This document shows, one piece after another, positions 7,533-16,731 of a DNA stretch of 64,000 nucleotides (its first letter is position 1; each line of letters starts with the position of its first letter). The notes beneath the pieces were generated by a model, which saw only the letters and a list, made by a program, of their open reading frames with translations, made no database searches and was not told the DNA's origin. The DNA is from Akkermansia sp. N21116 (lineage in GTDB: Bacteria; Verrucomicrobiota; Verrucomicrobiia; Verrucomicrobiales; Akkermansiaceae), in the NCBI RefSeq assembly GCF_029854705.2, contig NZ_CP139035.1:1488001-1552000 (forward strand), given 5' to 3'. A program made the translations under genes and the position numbers.

Positions 7533-9743
7533 ATGAGAATTGCTGCCTTCGGGCTGTGTGCCGTATGTTCGTCCGGTTGGGCGGAGCAATATGCCGAGGG
7601 CAGCAAGGATGTAGTCCGGAGTAAGATTGAACCGCCGACCGATGTTTCCATGGTCAATGCTCCGTATCGTGACAAGAATCAACCTTTGGAACAGCGGGTG
7701 GAGGATCTTTTCAAACGGTTGACGGATGAGGAAAAGGCTTCCTTGCTTCACGGCTGCAGCGGATACGAATACGGTGATGTGCCGCGCATCGGACTCACGA
7801 AGTTCATTATGTCGGATGCACAGCTGGGAGTACGCCTCGGAGGAGACAATCGTTCAACGTATTTCCCTTGCGGGACGGCCATGGCGTCTACATGGAACCA
7901 GGATTTGATTAAAAAAGTCGGCGAGGTGATTGCCAGCGAGTGCAAGGCGACGAACTCACGCATTATTCTGGGCCCCGCAGTCAACCTGATGCGTACGCCT
8001 TTGGGCGGACGTAGCTTCGAATATTTCGGGGAAGATCCCTTCCTGGCCGGAAAGATAGCCGCTTCGTTTATTAATGCCGTACAGGCCAATGGTGTTTCGA
8101 CATCTTTGAAACACTGGCTTTTCAATGATCAAGAATGGTCCCGCACGGTTATCGACGTCGATGCTCCGGAACGCGCTTTGCGCGAGATTTATGCCAAGCC
8201 GTTTGAAATCGCCGTACGCGAGGCCAATCCCTGGACGATCATGTGCTCTTACAACAAGGTGCGCGGCAAGTGGGCGAGCCACCAGAGAGATCGTCTTAAC
8301 AATATTCTTTATGACGATTGGAAGTGGGATGGAACTATGGTGTCCGACTGGGGAGCATGGCATGGCGATGCGGATGCCGTCAACGGGGGCTGCTATCTGG
8401 AAATGCCCAGCGGAAAGAATGCGGACAAGGACAAGAATATTGTCAAGCTGGTCAATGAGGGGAAGATTGATCGCAAGTTTTTTGAGGATGCCGTCAAACG
8501 CAATATCCGTTTTGCGATGCGTGTCGGCGCGTTTACCGAGCCTCTGGAAGGCCGGTTGAATGCTCCCGAACATCAGGAGGTTGCCCGCCAGGTTGCCCGC
8601 GAAGCGGTGGTCTTGCTGAAAAATGACAAGCAGTTCCTTCCTCTGGATCCGCAAAAAATCGGCAAAATCGCCGTGATCGGGCCTAATGCCGACCAGTACC
8701 AGACCATGGTGGATGGTTCCGGCGTCCATCAGCGTGGCGGTGCTGCGGCAGGACGTCCCCCCTATGAGAAGACGCCGCTGGCCGGCATTGTGGAGCTCTT
8801 CGGCAAGGATCGCGTCCTGTTTGCTCCCGGATTCCGCTTCGAAGATCCGAAGAAAAAGAGTTTCCCGGACATGAAAGAATGGGATCCCGTCGAAGCTGCC
8901 AAGGAGGCGGACGTGGTCATTTTTGTGGGAGGCACCGATCATACCTATGACCGCGAATGTGCCGGTTGGGGGGTCTTGGAAGGCGGTGACAAGCCGGATC
9001 TGAACCTCAAGGGAGACCAGGTAGCCTTGCTCGACAGGGTTTTGGACGCTAATCCGAAAACGGTGGTAGCCCTTGTCAACGGCGCTCCTGTCCAGGTAGA
9101 GGAATGGATTGACCGAGTGCCTTCTCTTCTGGAATTATGGTATGGTGGCATGGATGCCGGTACGGCGCTTGCTGAAGTGGTTACGGGCAAGGTGAACCCC
9201 TCGGGTAAACTGCCCTGTACCTTCGGCAAACGCTTGAACGATTGGAAGAGCCATTCGGAAGGATTCCTCTCCTACCCGGGCGATATCCGCTGGAGCAAGG
9301 ACAATCCCGTTCAATTCTACTCCGATGATATATGGGTAGGCTACCGGCACTTTGACAAGGCAGGCATTGAACCCCGTTTCCCCTTCGGCTACGGCTTGTC
9401 GTACACGACGTTTTCCATGGACCCCGCCGGTACCAATCCCGGAGCAGGTGAGTTCTCCGTGAAGCTGACGAATACGGGAGACCGCGAAGGAGCTGAAACC
9501 GTGCAGTGCTACATCACCAAACCCGAATCAAAAGAAGTGCCTATGCCCGTTCGGGAACTTGCCGGATTCAAGAAGGTGAATCTTAAACCAGGTCAGTCGG
9601 AAGTCGTTACCTTCAAACTGACGGATGAAGAGAAGAAATACTGGAGCGAAGCGAAAAATTCTTGGGATGTGATGCCCGGTGAATACAAGGTTTCGATCGG
9701 GAATTCTTCCCGCAACCTTCCCGTCCAGTATTCCTGGAAATAA
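7533..9743 (+). CDS. Secreted GH3 glycoside hydrolase (beta-glucosidase type)
   Basis: 736 residues. A signal peptide (MRIAAFGLCAVCSSGWA) is followed by a GH3 N-domain: the KHWLFNDQE motif near residue 192 matches the family K-H motif, and the SDWGAWHGD motif near 270 contains the expected nucleophile Asp. The alpha/beta sandwich domain (AVIGPNAD) starts near residue 380, with DLNLKGDQ near 485. FPFGYGLSYTTF near 615 leads into a fibronectin-III-like domain (FSVKLTNTGDREGAE). GH3 enzymes remove beta-linked sugars from non-reducing ends; the exact sugar is not predictable. Start 7533 has GGAAGAAG just upstream; 7515 is an alternative. Periplasmic or surface role in glycan use is likely. Confidence 0.93.
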   Translation: MRIAAFGLCAVCSSGWAEQYAEGSKDVVRSKIEPPTDVSMVNAPYRDKNQPLEQRVEDLFKRLTDEEKASLLHGCSGYEYGDVPRIGLTKFIMSDAQLGVRLGGDNRSTYFPCGTAMASTWNQDLIKKVGEVIASECKATNSRIILGPAVNLMRTPLGGRSFEYFGEDPFLAGKIAASFINAVQANGVSTSLKHWLFNDQEWSRTVIDVDAPERALREIYAKPFEIAVREANPWTIMCSYNKVRGKWASHQRDRLNNILYDDWKWDGTMVSDWGAWHGDADAVNGGCYLEMPSGKNADKDKNIVKLVNEGKIDRKFFEDAVKRNIRFAMRVGAFTEPLEGRLNAPEHQEVARQVAREAVVLLKNDKQFLPLDPQKIGKIAVIGPNADQYQTMVDGSGVHQRGGAAAGRPPYEKTPLAGIVELFGKDRVLFAPGFRFEDPKKKSFPDMKEWDPVEAAKEADVVIFVGGTDHTYDRECAGWGVLEGGDKPDLNLKGDQVALLDRVLDANPKTVVALVNGAPVQVEEWIDRVPSLLELWYGGMDAGTALAEVVTGKVNPSGKLPCTFGKRLNDWKSHSEGFLSYPGDIRWSKDNPVQFYSDDIWVGYRHFDKAGIEPRFPFGYGLSYTTFSMDPAGTNPGAGEFSVKLTNTGDREGAETVQCYITKPESKEVPMPVRELAGFKKVNLKPGQSEVVTFKLTDEEKKYWSEAKNSWDVMPGEYKVSIGNSSRNLPVQYSWK

Positions 9744-9770
9744 AGGTTGCCGCATATTCATTGAATGCAG

Positions 9771-9807
9771 GGGCTGTTCCGGAATTTTCTGGAACAGTCC
9801 TTTTTTT
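9771..9807 (+). terminator. Rho-independent terminator of the GH3 gene
   Basis: GGCTGTTCC pairs with GGAACAGTCC around GGAATTTTCT and runs directly into TTTTTTT at 9801-9807. Confidence 0.9.
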
Positions 9808-9898
9808 GTTATACCGTGCTACCAGTAGTACGACAGATCAAGTATTTACTATCCGGTCTTTCCCTGATGAAAGACAGTAGCTATGATGAGAAAAAGGT

Positions 9899-10684
9899 AT
9901 GAAATCAATTTTACGATTACTGTTGGGCGTGATGCTTGCATCTGTGACTTGGACTGGACAGATGAACGCTGGAGAATGTTCGGTAGATGTTAAAAATCTG
10001 CATATGGAAGCAGTACTGTTGCCTGGGACTGCTGGTGTGTATACGGTTCATGCATCATGCCGGATGCAATGCCGTCACCATTCTGGAGTATACGGACTTG
10101 AAAGGGAATATACCAAATCGTTATTTCCCATCGTAGTGGATGTCTTTTCCATTGATGGTAAATTAGGTTTGTCTGAAGAAGAACGCAAAAAGCAAGCTAT
10201 TGCGGAAGCCAGGCGCATTGTCGAATTGGCAGCAATGTGCATGCTAAGAGAGGAATGCGGGCAAGCGTCATTTTCTTGTAATTGTCTGAAATCGGATTGT
10301 TCCTGTGTGGGGTGCAAACCCATGGCTTCAGATGATTCCTTGATACTATTTCCGAATGTTAGCTCAAATGTTTCAACGGATCAGGAGATATTCAGACGGT
10401 TGTCCAAGGCAGTTAATTTAAGCTATGTGACGAGTTTGGAAGGAATTGAAGCAGCCCAAGATGAATACATAGCGAAGAATTATCCTAATCTTTTGAAAAG
10501 CGATAGTGTAAATAAAATGTACCAGTATGGACTGTATTTGCAGCTTATTGTCGGACGGGATAAGTCTTCCGGGAATACACAGATAATCTATTTTGATATG
10601 ACTGATCTTTACAAAAAGATGGAGCAATCAAACGATGATGCAATTCGGGAAAAAGTCCGGCAAATGATGGAAGAATACAAATAA
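9899..10684 (+). CDS. Secreted cysteine-rich hypothetical protein
   Basis: 261 residues, with a signal peptide (LLLGVMLASVTWTGQMNAG) and signal peptidase site near residue 25. A cysteine cluster lies at about residues 114-139 (CGQASFSCNCLKSDCSCVGC), with earlier cysteines around residue 55-60 (CRMQC), suggesting several disulfides or a metal site in the periplasm. The rest is mixed helix and strand with an acidic, charged C-terminus ending REKVRQMMEEYK. I do not recognise the family. It stands alone between the GH3 terminator and the convergent pump genes. The Shine-Dalgarno (AAAAAGG) is close to the ATG. Confidence 0.7.
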   Translation: MKSILRLLLGVMLASVTWTGQMNAGECSVDVKNLHMEAVLLPGTAGVYTVHASCRMQCRHHSGVYGLEREYTKSLFPIVVDVFSIDGKLGLSEEERKKQAIAEARRIVELAAMCMLREECGQASFSCNCLKSDCSCVGCKPMASDDSLILFPNVSSNVSTDQEIFRRLSKAVNLSYVTSLEGIEAAQDEYIAKNYPNLLKSDSVNKMYQYGLYLQLIVGRDKSSGNTQIIYFDMTDLYKKMEQSNDDAIREKVRQMMEEYK

Positions 10685-10766
10685 GTTTATCTGACCAATC
10701 AACGTACATGGGGCTGTCTTCATCCAGTATGGGGCAACCCTTTTGATGGACTGATATCCAGTGATG

Positions 10767-10806
10767 AAAAGAGCCTCACCCGGGATGAAATTCCTGAGTG
10801 AGGCTC
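10767..10806 (-). terminator. Terminator of the RND pump operon
   Basis: GAGCCTCAC (10771-10779) and GTGAGGCTC (10798-10806) form a perfect nine-pair stem; on the minus strand it is followed by TTTTC. It lies about 35 bases after the pump stop codon. Confidence 0.85.
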
Positions 10807-10840
10807 AATAATGTCGATAACCTGTTTTTGGAAGAAGGCC

Positions 10841-13800
10841 TTATTCCTCGATTTTCTTGCGCTTGCCTGCGGTGAGGCGGAAGAAGAGGGGTACGAGGAA
10901 GATGGCGAGGACGGTGGCGGTGATGATGCCGCCGAGTACGCCGGTACCGACTGCTTTTTGGGCTCCTGCGCCTGCGCCATGGGCAAACGCAAGGGGGATA
11001 ACGCCTGCGCCGAAGGCGAGGGATGTCATCAGGATGGGGCGGAGGCGGAGTTTGGCGGCGGTGATGGTGGCCTGCATGACGTCCATGCCGTCCCGGTAGA
11101 GGTCTTTGGCGACTTCGACGATGAGGATAGCGTTTTTGGCGGAGAGGCCGATGGTGGTGATGAGGCCGACTTTGAAGTAGATATCGTTGGGCATTTCCCG
11201 CAAGAAGACAGCCAGCAAGGCACCGATGAGGCCGAGGGGTACGACCAGGATGACTGCGAACGGAATGGACCAGCTTTCATACAAGGCTGCCAGTACAAGG
11301 AAGACGATGAGGATGGAGAGGGAGAACAGGATGGTGGCCTGGGAACCAGCCTGTTGTTCTTCATAGGATTGCCCGGTCCATTCGAACCCGATTCCCTGGG
11401 GCAGGGTGGAGGCGATTTGCTCCATGGCTTTCATGGCGTCGCCGCTGCTTTTGCCGGGTGCGGCGGAGCCGTTGATGGTAAACGCGGGATAGTTGTTGTA
11501 GCGTGTCAATTGAGGGGGGCCTGCCGTCCATTCGAGATCGACAAAGGATGAGAGGGGCAGGAGATTGCCGGCCGAGTTGCGGACATGCAGGTCTTCGATG
11601 TCATCTCCGCCGAGGCGGCTTTTGGCATCGGACTGGATGATAATGCGACGAACCTGGTTGCCGTGCATGAAGTCACCGACGTAGCTGGAACCGAACATGA
11701 CAGCCAGGGAATTGCTGATTTCCGTGATGGGAACTCCCATGGAGAATGCTTTTTCTCGGTCGATGGCAACGCGGAGGCGCGGGGTGTCGGGCTGCCCGGC
11801 AAAGTATACGCCGGTGAGGTCGGGGCTTGTGGTGTTGGCCTTGGCGAGTAGTTCGTCGCGTGCCTCGACGAGGCGGTCGTATCCGATGTCTCCCTTGTCC
11901 TGAAGGCGGAAGTCGAACCCGGACGTGTTGCCGAGTTCGGGCAGGGAGGGCATGTTGATGGCCATGACGTTCATTTGAGGATCTGCCGCGAACCGGGCAT
12001 TGACTCTGGCGACGATGTCCTTGACGCCCATGCCGGGCTCCGTCCGGTGTTCCCAGTCCTTCAGGCCGATGAAGAGCATGGCCATGTTGGTTCCGGAGCC
12101 GAAGAAGCTGAACCCTCCGACGGAGTAAGTATATTCGACGGGTTCGTTCCGGATCAGATAGTCTTCCACTTCGCGCAGGCGTTCACTGGTTTCCTCCTGA
12201 AGAGTTCCAGCGGGCAGGGAAATGACGGTGAGGAAGTTGCCCTGGTCTTCTTCCGGCAGGAAGGAGGTGGGGAGGGTGACATACAGGTAGCCGGCTCCGG
12301 CGATGACGAGCAGGTAGATCAAGAGGGAGCGGACGGGGCGTTTGATGATGCCTCCTACGGATTTGCCGTAGCTGTTGGTAGCGCGGGTGACTGTTCTGTT
12401 AAAGAGTCCGAAGAAGCCTTTCTTTTCCTGATGTTCTACGGAAGAAGGTTTGAGGAGGCTGGCGCAGAGGGCCGGCGTCAAGGAAAGGGCGAGGAAGGCC
12501 GAGAAGGCGATGGACACAATGAGCGTCAGTGAGAATTGACGATAGATGTTGCCGACGGCGCCACTGAAGAATGCCATCGGGATGAAAACGGAAATGAGAA
12601 CTGCCGTGATGCCTACGATAGCTCCTCCGATCTGTTTCATGGCTTTGACGGTGGCACGGCGGGCATCCAGCCCTTCTTCCATCATGATGCGTTCCACATT
12701 TTCGACAACGACGATGGCATCGTCTACCAGAATGCCGATACTCAGCACCATGCCGAACATGGTGAGCATGTTGACGGAGAATCCGGATACCCACATGACG
12801 GCGAATGTGCCGAGCAGGGCGACGGGGACGACGAGTGTCGGGATGAGAGTGGCCCGGAAGTTCTGAAGAAACAGGAACATCACGATGAAGACCAGGGCGA
12901 TGGCTTCCAGCAGAGTTGAAATGACCTTTTGGATTGAGATCTTGACGAAGTGGGTGGTTTCGTAGGGGATCTGGTAGGAGACGCCGGCGGGAAAGTCCCG
13001 CGACAGTTCGTTCATTTTGTCCTGAAGGAGTCCCATGGTTTCCACGGCATTGGAACCGGGCGCCATCTTGATGGCCATGCCGGAAGAGACCTGCCCGTTG
13101 CACCGCGAGAAGAAGGAGTAGTTGTTGGCTCCGAGTTCGACGCGAGCCACGTCTTTGAGTTTGACGGACGAACCGTCTTCGAGCGTGCGGAGTGCGATGG
13201 ATTCGAATTGTTCCGGGGTACTGAAGGCTTCTTCCGCTACTACGCTGGCGTTGATCGGGGCGTCTTTGTTGACGGCGGCTCCGCCGATGTCTCCGACGAT
13301 GATGCGTTCGCTCTGGGAGGCGACGGCCGTGACGATGTCGTTGGGCGTCAGCTTAAGAGCCTCCAGTTTTTCGGGATCCGGCCAGATGCGCATGGATGTC
13401 TCCGCGCCGAACTGGTCGACGCGACCGACACCCTTGACTCGTTTGAGTTCCGGGATGATGCGTGATGAAGCCAGTTCACCGAGTTCCGTCCCGTCCAATG
13501 TCCCGGTGGAAGACAGGGAAATGACGGCCTGGATGTTGTTGGAGGATTTTTCGACGAATACGCCTTCGCGTCGGACGGATTCGGGAAGGCGGGATTCGAC
13601 GATTTTGATACGGTTCTGAACTTCGACTGCGGCGATGTCGGGATCGGTGCCCTGCTTGAATGTGACGGCGATGTCGACCATGCCGTTGGAATCGCTGGTA
13701 GCTGTCATGTAAAGGAGGCCGGGGGCTCCGTTGATTTCCTTTTCGATGACGGCGGTAACGGCTTCTTCCGTGACCTGGGCGGAAGCGCCCGGGTAGGTCG

Positions 13801-13939
13801 TACGGATGTTGATGACGGGCGGCGCGATGTCCGGATACTGGGCGACGGGCAGCATCGGGATGGCCAATGTCCCGATCAGCGAGATCAGGAGGGCGACAAC
13901 CCATGCGAAAATGGGGCGGTGGATGAAAAAGTCGGGCAT
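10841..13939 (-). CDS. RND multidrug efflux permease (AcrB/MexB, HAE1 family)
   Basis: 1032 residues, the full family length. The N-terminus MPDFFIHRPIFAWVVALL is the typical first helix and the PVAQYPDIAPP segment begins the periplasmic pore domain. Proton-relay residues are present: the Asp pair in GILVDDAIVVVEN near residue 405 and Lys in GLSAKNAILIVE near 933. Two sets of membrane helices flank two periplasmic loops, giving the AcrB layout. It works with the adaptor encoded 22 bases upstream and an outer-membrane channel not present in this window. Proton-driven export of hydrophobic drugs or bile-like compounds is expected; the true substrates are unknown. Confidence 0.96.
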   Translation of the reverse strand: MPDFFIHRPIFAWVVALLISLIGTLAIPMLPVAQYPDIAPPVINIRTTYPGASAQVTEEAVTAVIEKEINGAPGLLYMTATSDSNGMVDIAVTFKQGTDPDIAAVEVQNRIKIVESRLPESVRREGVFVEKSSNNIQAVISLSSTGTLDGTELGELASSRIIPELKRVKGVGRVDQFGAETSMRIWPDPEKLEALKLTPNDIVTAVASQSERIIVGDIGGAAVNKDAPINASVVAEEAFSTPEQFESIALRTLEDGSSVKLKDVARVELGANNYSFFSRCNGQVSSGMAIKMAPGSNAVETMGLLQDKMNELSRDFPAGVSYQIPYETTHFVKISIQKVISTLLEAIALVFIVMFLFLQNFRATLIPTLVVPVALLGTFAVMWVSGFSVNMLTMFGMVLSIGILVDDAIVVVENVERIMMEEGLDARRATVKAMKQIGGAIVGITAVLISVFIPMAFFSGAVGNIYRQFSLTLIVSIAFSAFLALSLTPALCASLLKPSSVEHQEKKGFFGLFNRTVTRATNSYGKSVGGIIKRPVRSLLIYLLVIAGAGYLYVTLPTSFLPEEDQGNFLTVISLPAGTLQEETSERLREVEDYLIRNEPVEYTYSVGGFSFFGSGTNMAMLFIGLKDWEHRTEPGMGVKDIVARVNARFAADPQMNVMAINMPSLPELGNTSGFDFRLQDKGDIGYDRLVEARDELLAKANTTSPDLTGVYFAGQPDTPRLRVAIDREKAFSMGVPITEISNSLAVMFGSSYVGDFMHGNQVRRIIIQSDAKSRLGGDDIEDLHVRNSAGNLLPLSSFVDLEWTAGPPQLTRYNNYPAFTINGSAAPGKSSGDAMKAMEQIASTLPQGIGFEWTGQSYEEQQAGSQATILFSLSILIVFLVLAALYESWSIPFAVILVVPLGLIGALLAVFLREMPNDIYFKVGLITTIGLSAKNAILIVEVAKDLYRDGMDVMQATITAAKLRLRPILMTSLAFGAGVIPLAFAHGAGAGAQKAVGTGVLGGIITATVLAIFLVPLFFRLTAGKRKKIEE

Positions 13940-13961
13940 AGCCTAATGTGGGGCTGGGCGT

Positions 13962-15113
13962 TTAGTGGGTGTCCGGCTGCTGGGACTGGGCGGATGTTTC
14001 CCGGACGATGGTTTTGATCCCTGGGCGCAGCATGGTGAGTTTGCCGGTGACGACCCGGTCGCCTTCTTTGAGTCCGGAGGTGATGAGCCAGTTTTTCCCT
14101 TTCATGGTTTCAGCGGTGACGGGGCGTACTTCCAGCATGTCATCTTGTCCGACGACGTAAACGGAGGCTCCCTGCGATGTTCGCATCAGCGAGTCGCGCG
14201 GGATGCTGAAAACGTTTTTGCGGATGGCTTTGTCGAAGACGACGCGGACGTATGCTCCAGGCAGGAGTTCGTGGTCGGGGTTGGGGAATAGGGCGCGCAT
14301 TTCGATCGTGTCCGTGTTCGGATCTACTGCCATGTCGCTGAAGAGTATCTTGCCGGGGAGGGGATACTCGTCTCCGTCCGGAAGTCGGAGTTTGACTTTG
14401 ACCTGGTCGAGGGGGATACCCTCCCATTCTCCGGACAGGACGGCGCGCCGGAGTTTGCTGTGCTGAGTGGAAGGCTGGCTGAAGCGGACGTAAATGGGAT
14501 TAATCTGTTCAACGGTCGTCAAGTGGGTGAATTCGTTTTTGTTGGCCAGGGCACCCTTGGTGACGAGGGCTCGGCGAACACGGCCGTTGATCGGCGCGGT
14601 GACGTTGGCGTATCCCAAGTCGAGTTTGGCTTGTTCGAGGGCTGCAGCGGCTGCGTCGTAATCGGCTTTTGCCTTGGCTTGTTCGGCCAGGGCGAGCGTG
14701 TGTTCCCGTCCGCTGACGGCACCCTTGGTGACGAGGGCGGAGTAGCGGTCCACTTTGTCCTTGGCGTCGTCCAGGATGGCTTTGGCCCGGTCGAGTGCGG
14801 CCTGGCAGCCGTCGAGGGCTGCTTGAAGAGGGGCGGGGTCGATTTTGAAGAGGATATCCCCCTCGTTGACATTTTGTCCTTCCTGGTAGCAGCGTTCCTG
14901 GATGATGCCCGTGACGCGGGCTCTGACTTCGGCTTGTAGAAAAGCTTCCATCCGTCCGGGGAGGTTGGTGGTAACGGGTTCCTGTGTTCCCTTCACCGTG
15001 ACGACAGTCACTTCGGGCGGAGGCATTTGAGGTGTGGCCTGGTCTTCTTGACGGCAGGAGGAAAGAGTGATTCCCGTTGCGAAAAGGACGGGCAGGATAG
15101 ATGCTATTTTCAT
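13962..15113 (-). CDS. RND efflux periplasmic adaptor lipoprotein (AcrA/MexA type)
   Basis: 383 residues. A lipoprotein signal (MKIASILPVLFATGITLSSC) has its lipobox Cys at residue 20. Then come the lipoyl/barrel half-motif (VRARVTGIIQERCYQEGQ), a helical hairpin rich in Ala, Lys and Gln, the second half-motif (LGYANVTAPINGRVRRALV) and a beta-barrel. The protein links the permease to an outer-membrane channel. ATG 15113 gives a standard lipoprotein signal; ATG 15170, next to AGAGGA, would add 19 residues before it and cannot be ruled out because the predicted transcript starts near 15190. First gene of the pump operon. Confidence 0.93.
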   Translation of the reverse strand: MKIASILPVLFATGITLSSCRQEDQATPQMPPPEVTVVTVKGTQEPVTTNLPGRMEAFLQAEVRARVTGIIQERCYQEGQNVNEGDILFKIDPAPLQAALDGCQAALDRAKAILDDAKDKVDRYSALVTKGAVSGREHTLALAEQAKAKADYDAAAAALEQAKLDLGYANVTAPINGRVRRALVTKGALANKNEFTHLTTVEQINPIYVRFSQPSTQHSKLRRAVLSGEWEGIPLDQVKVKLRLPDGDEYPLPGKILFSDMAVDPNTDTIEMRALFPNPDHELLPGAYVRVVFDKAIRKNVFSIPRDSLMRTSQGASVYVVGQDDMLEVRPVTAETMKGKNWLITSGLKEGDRVVTGKLTMLRPGIKTIVRETSAQSQQPDTH

Positions 15114-15197
15114 TCGGTGAAACGGATTGTTGGGCAAACCGGGGTGAGGTCTTGTGTCATTGCCTCTCATTCCTCTGGAGCGCCGATAAGATATCAT

Positions 15198-15228
15198 GCT
15201 ATAAACTATCCCATAATGGGAGAGTCAA
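15198..15228 (-). promoter_or_regulatory. MerR-type promoter/operator of the pump operon
   Basis: On the minus strand TTGACT (15228-15223) and TATAGC (15203-15198) are separated by 19 bases. Inside the spacer is the dyad TCCCAT-T-ATGGGA (15209-15221). Over-long 19-20-bp spacers with a central dyad are the hallmark of promoters untwisted by MerR-family activators, and a MerR gene is divergent from it. Confidence 0.8.
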
Positions 15229-15387
15229 TAGGAAATCGGAATCATGCCAGTGAATCTTCCGTCAAGTACGAAGGATACCTTGAGATGAGATTTGGGTTTG
15301 AATATTCATTGTGTTGATTGCGAATCGTTTATAATTTTTTTTGCTGTGGACTGTTTCCGATTTTCCCTTTGACGTATTTTGCTGAAT

Positions 15388-16203
15388 ATGGACAAAAGAC
15401 AATTACTGACAATCGGCAACGTTTCCCAGCAAACGGGAGTACACGTCAAATCGCTCCGTTACTACGACAGGATCGGTATTCTGACTCCGGCATACATCGA
15501 CTCGGAGACGGGCTACCGTTACTACGACTATTCCCAGATCCCGTTGGTTCAGGCCATTCAATTATGTGTGGAACTGGACATTCCTTTAAATCGCTTCCCG
15601 GAGTTTATGACGGAGGACAGGAAAAATATCCGCATCGGCAAGTTGATTACATATGGCACGATGCTGGCCGATGAGAAGATCAAGGCAATTAATGCCCGGC
15701 TCCGCATGCTCGACGAAATCCGGGAGCACATCCAGTATGCGGAGAATTACCGCTTTCACAATGGTCCGATCAAGGTGGATTTCCCGGATATGCTGTTGTG
15801 GACAATCCCGTACAAGGGGGCATTGCGCAGTTCCGAGTATCACCTGAAATTTACGAAGGGAATTGACGAAATTATCAGACAGGAGCTAGGGATGTGCATT
15901 GAGGGCGGGATTATGATGCTGTACCGGGGAGATGCAGAAGAAAGGTTTCTATACATCGCTATCGAAGGAGACGGCGCGCCCGTCCCGCTTCCAAGAGACG
16001 TGCTCCGGCTTCCGGCCTCTTCCTTTGCGTGCATGAAGACGGACGTCAATGACATTGAACACGTACGCGGACTTTTCCCCGATCTGTTTTCTCAGGATTA
16101 CGACAAAGTGGTGATGGAAACGGAATTGTTTACCGATCACTACGATTTTTCCCATCCCCAGTACGAGATCAGATGTTCTCTACCCGATAGAGGGAACAGC
16201 TAA
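15388..16203 (+). CDS. MerR-family activator with GyrI-like effector domain
   Basis: 271 residues. The winged helix (LTIGNVSQQTGVHVKSLRYY then DRIGILTPAY and GYRYYDYSQI) is classic MerR, and a coiled-coil dimer helix follows (about 80-120). The C-terminal 150 residues resemble the BmrR/GyrI-type effector pocket. Such proteins bind drugs and activate export genes. It is divergent from an RND operon whose promoter carries a MerR-type dyad, so it is probably that pump's regulator. ATG 15388 begins the conserved domain; no clear Shine-Dalgarno precedes it. A perfect TATAAT lies at 15330-15335, without a good -35. Confidence 0.9.
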   Translation: MDKRQLLTIGNVSQQTGVHVKSLRYYDRIGILTPAYIDSETGYRYYDYSQIPLVQAIQLCVELDIPLNRFPEFMTEDRKNIRIGKLITYGTMLADEKIKAINARLRMLDEIREHIQYAENYRFHNGPIKVDFPDMLLWTIPYKGALRSSEYHLKFTKGIDEIIRQELGMCIEGGIMMLYRGDAEERFLYIAIEGDGAPVPLPRDVLRLPASSFACMKTDVNDIEHVRGLFPDLFSQDYDKVVMETELFTDHYDFSHPQYEIRCSLPDRGNS

Positions 16204-16232
16204 ACCGCGAGTTTTGATAAACCCTTCCTACT

Positions 16233-16730
16233 CTATTTGACATCATACCAAATAGAAACTGAATGATCGACTGGAGAATTATCATGCTGGGATGTACCTT
16301 GTTTCTGAGCTATATATAAAACAGTACATTTTAATGAAGCATTGTTGTTGTTGCTACTTGGATGTAGTACTCGTGAAACAGTTGTTCTGGGCGAATCATA
16401 TGTCGGAACAGAGTTTTGGACGACAAAATTACTTATGTCAGGGTTGGAACCTTCGATACTCCAATAGTATTTTGGACCTTCAATGATTTCCCATTCTTGA
16501 GCAGGAACAGGGTCACGAGTAAATTTAACAGAAAAACCGGCACTTGATAACTCAGGCACACTTCCATAGCCTGGTATATAATAACCTTGCTGTGTATTAC
16601 TAAGATTAGCATCGGCTAAAATTTCAAATTCATGGATAACAGAAAAACCAGCATGACTTATATCGGCTGATGATAATAGTTCTGTAGAGAACAAGGATGA
16701 TAAAATAAGTATAATTAATTTTTTTAACAT
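16233..16730 (-). CDS. Small secreted hypothetical protein
   Basis: 165 residues, with a signal peptide (MLKKLIILILSSLFSTELLSS). The mature part is rich in Ser, Asn, Val and aromatic residues, consistent with a beta-sandwich (GFSVKFTRDPVPAQEWEI, ALKCTVLYIAQ). No family is recognised. It starts one base after the stop of the propeller gene and shares its strand, so it is probably cotranscribed and may be exported with it. Its low GC compared with most of the window suggests recent acquisition or relaxed selection. Confidence 0.65.
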   Translation of the reverse strand: MLKKLIILILSSLFSTELLSSADISHAGFSVIHEFEILADANLSNTQQGYYIPGYGSVPELSSAGFSVKFTRDPVPAQEWEIIEGPKYYWSIEGSNPDISNFVVQNSVPTYDSPRTTVSRVLHPSSNNNNASLKCTVLYIAQKQGTSQHDNSPVDHSVSIWYDVK

Positions 16731-16731
16731 G

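Noticed and set aside
10811-13619. Several acidic antisense frames over the RND permease
   Set aside because: Composition is the mirror of a GC-rich membrane protein; no motifs.
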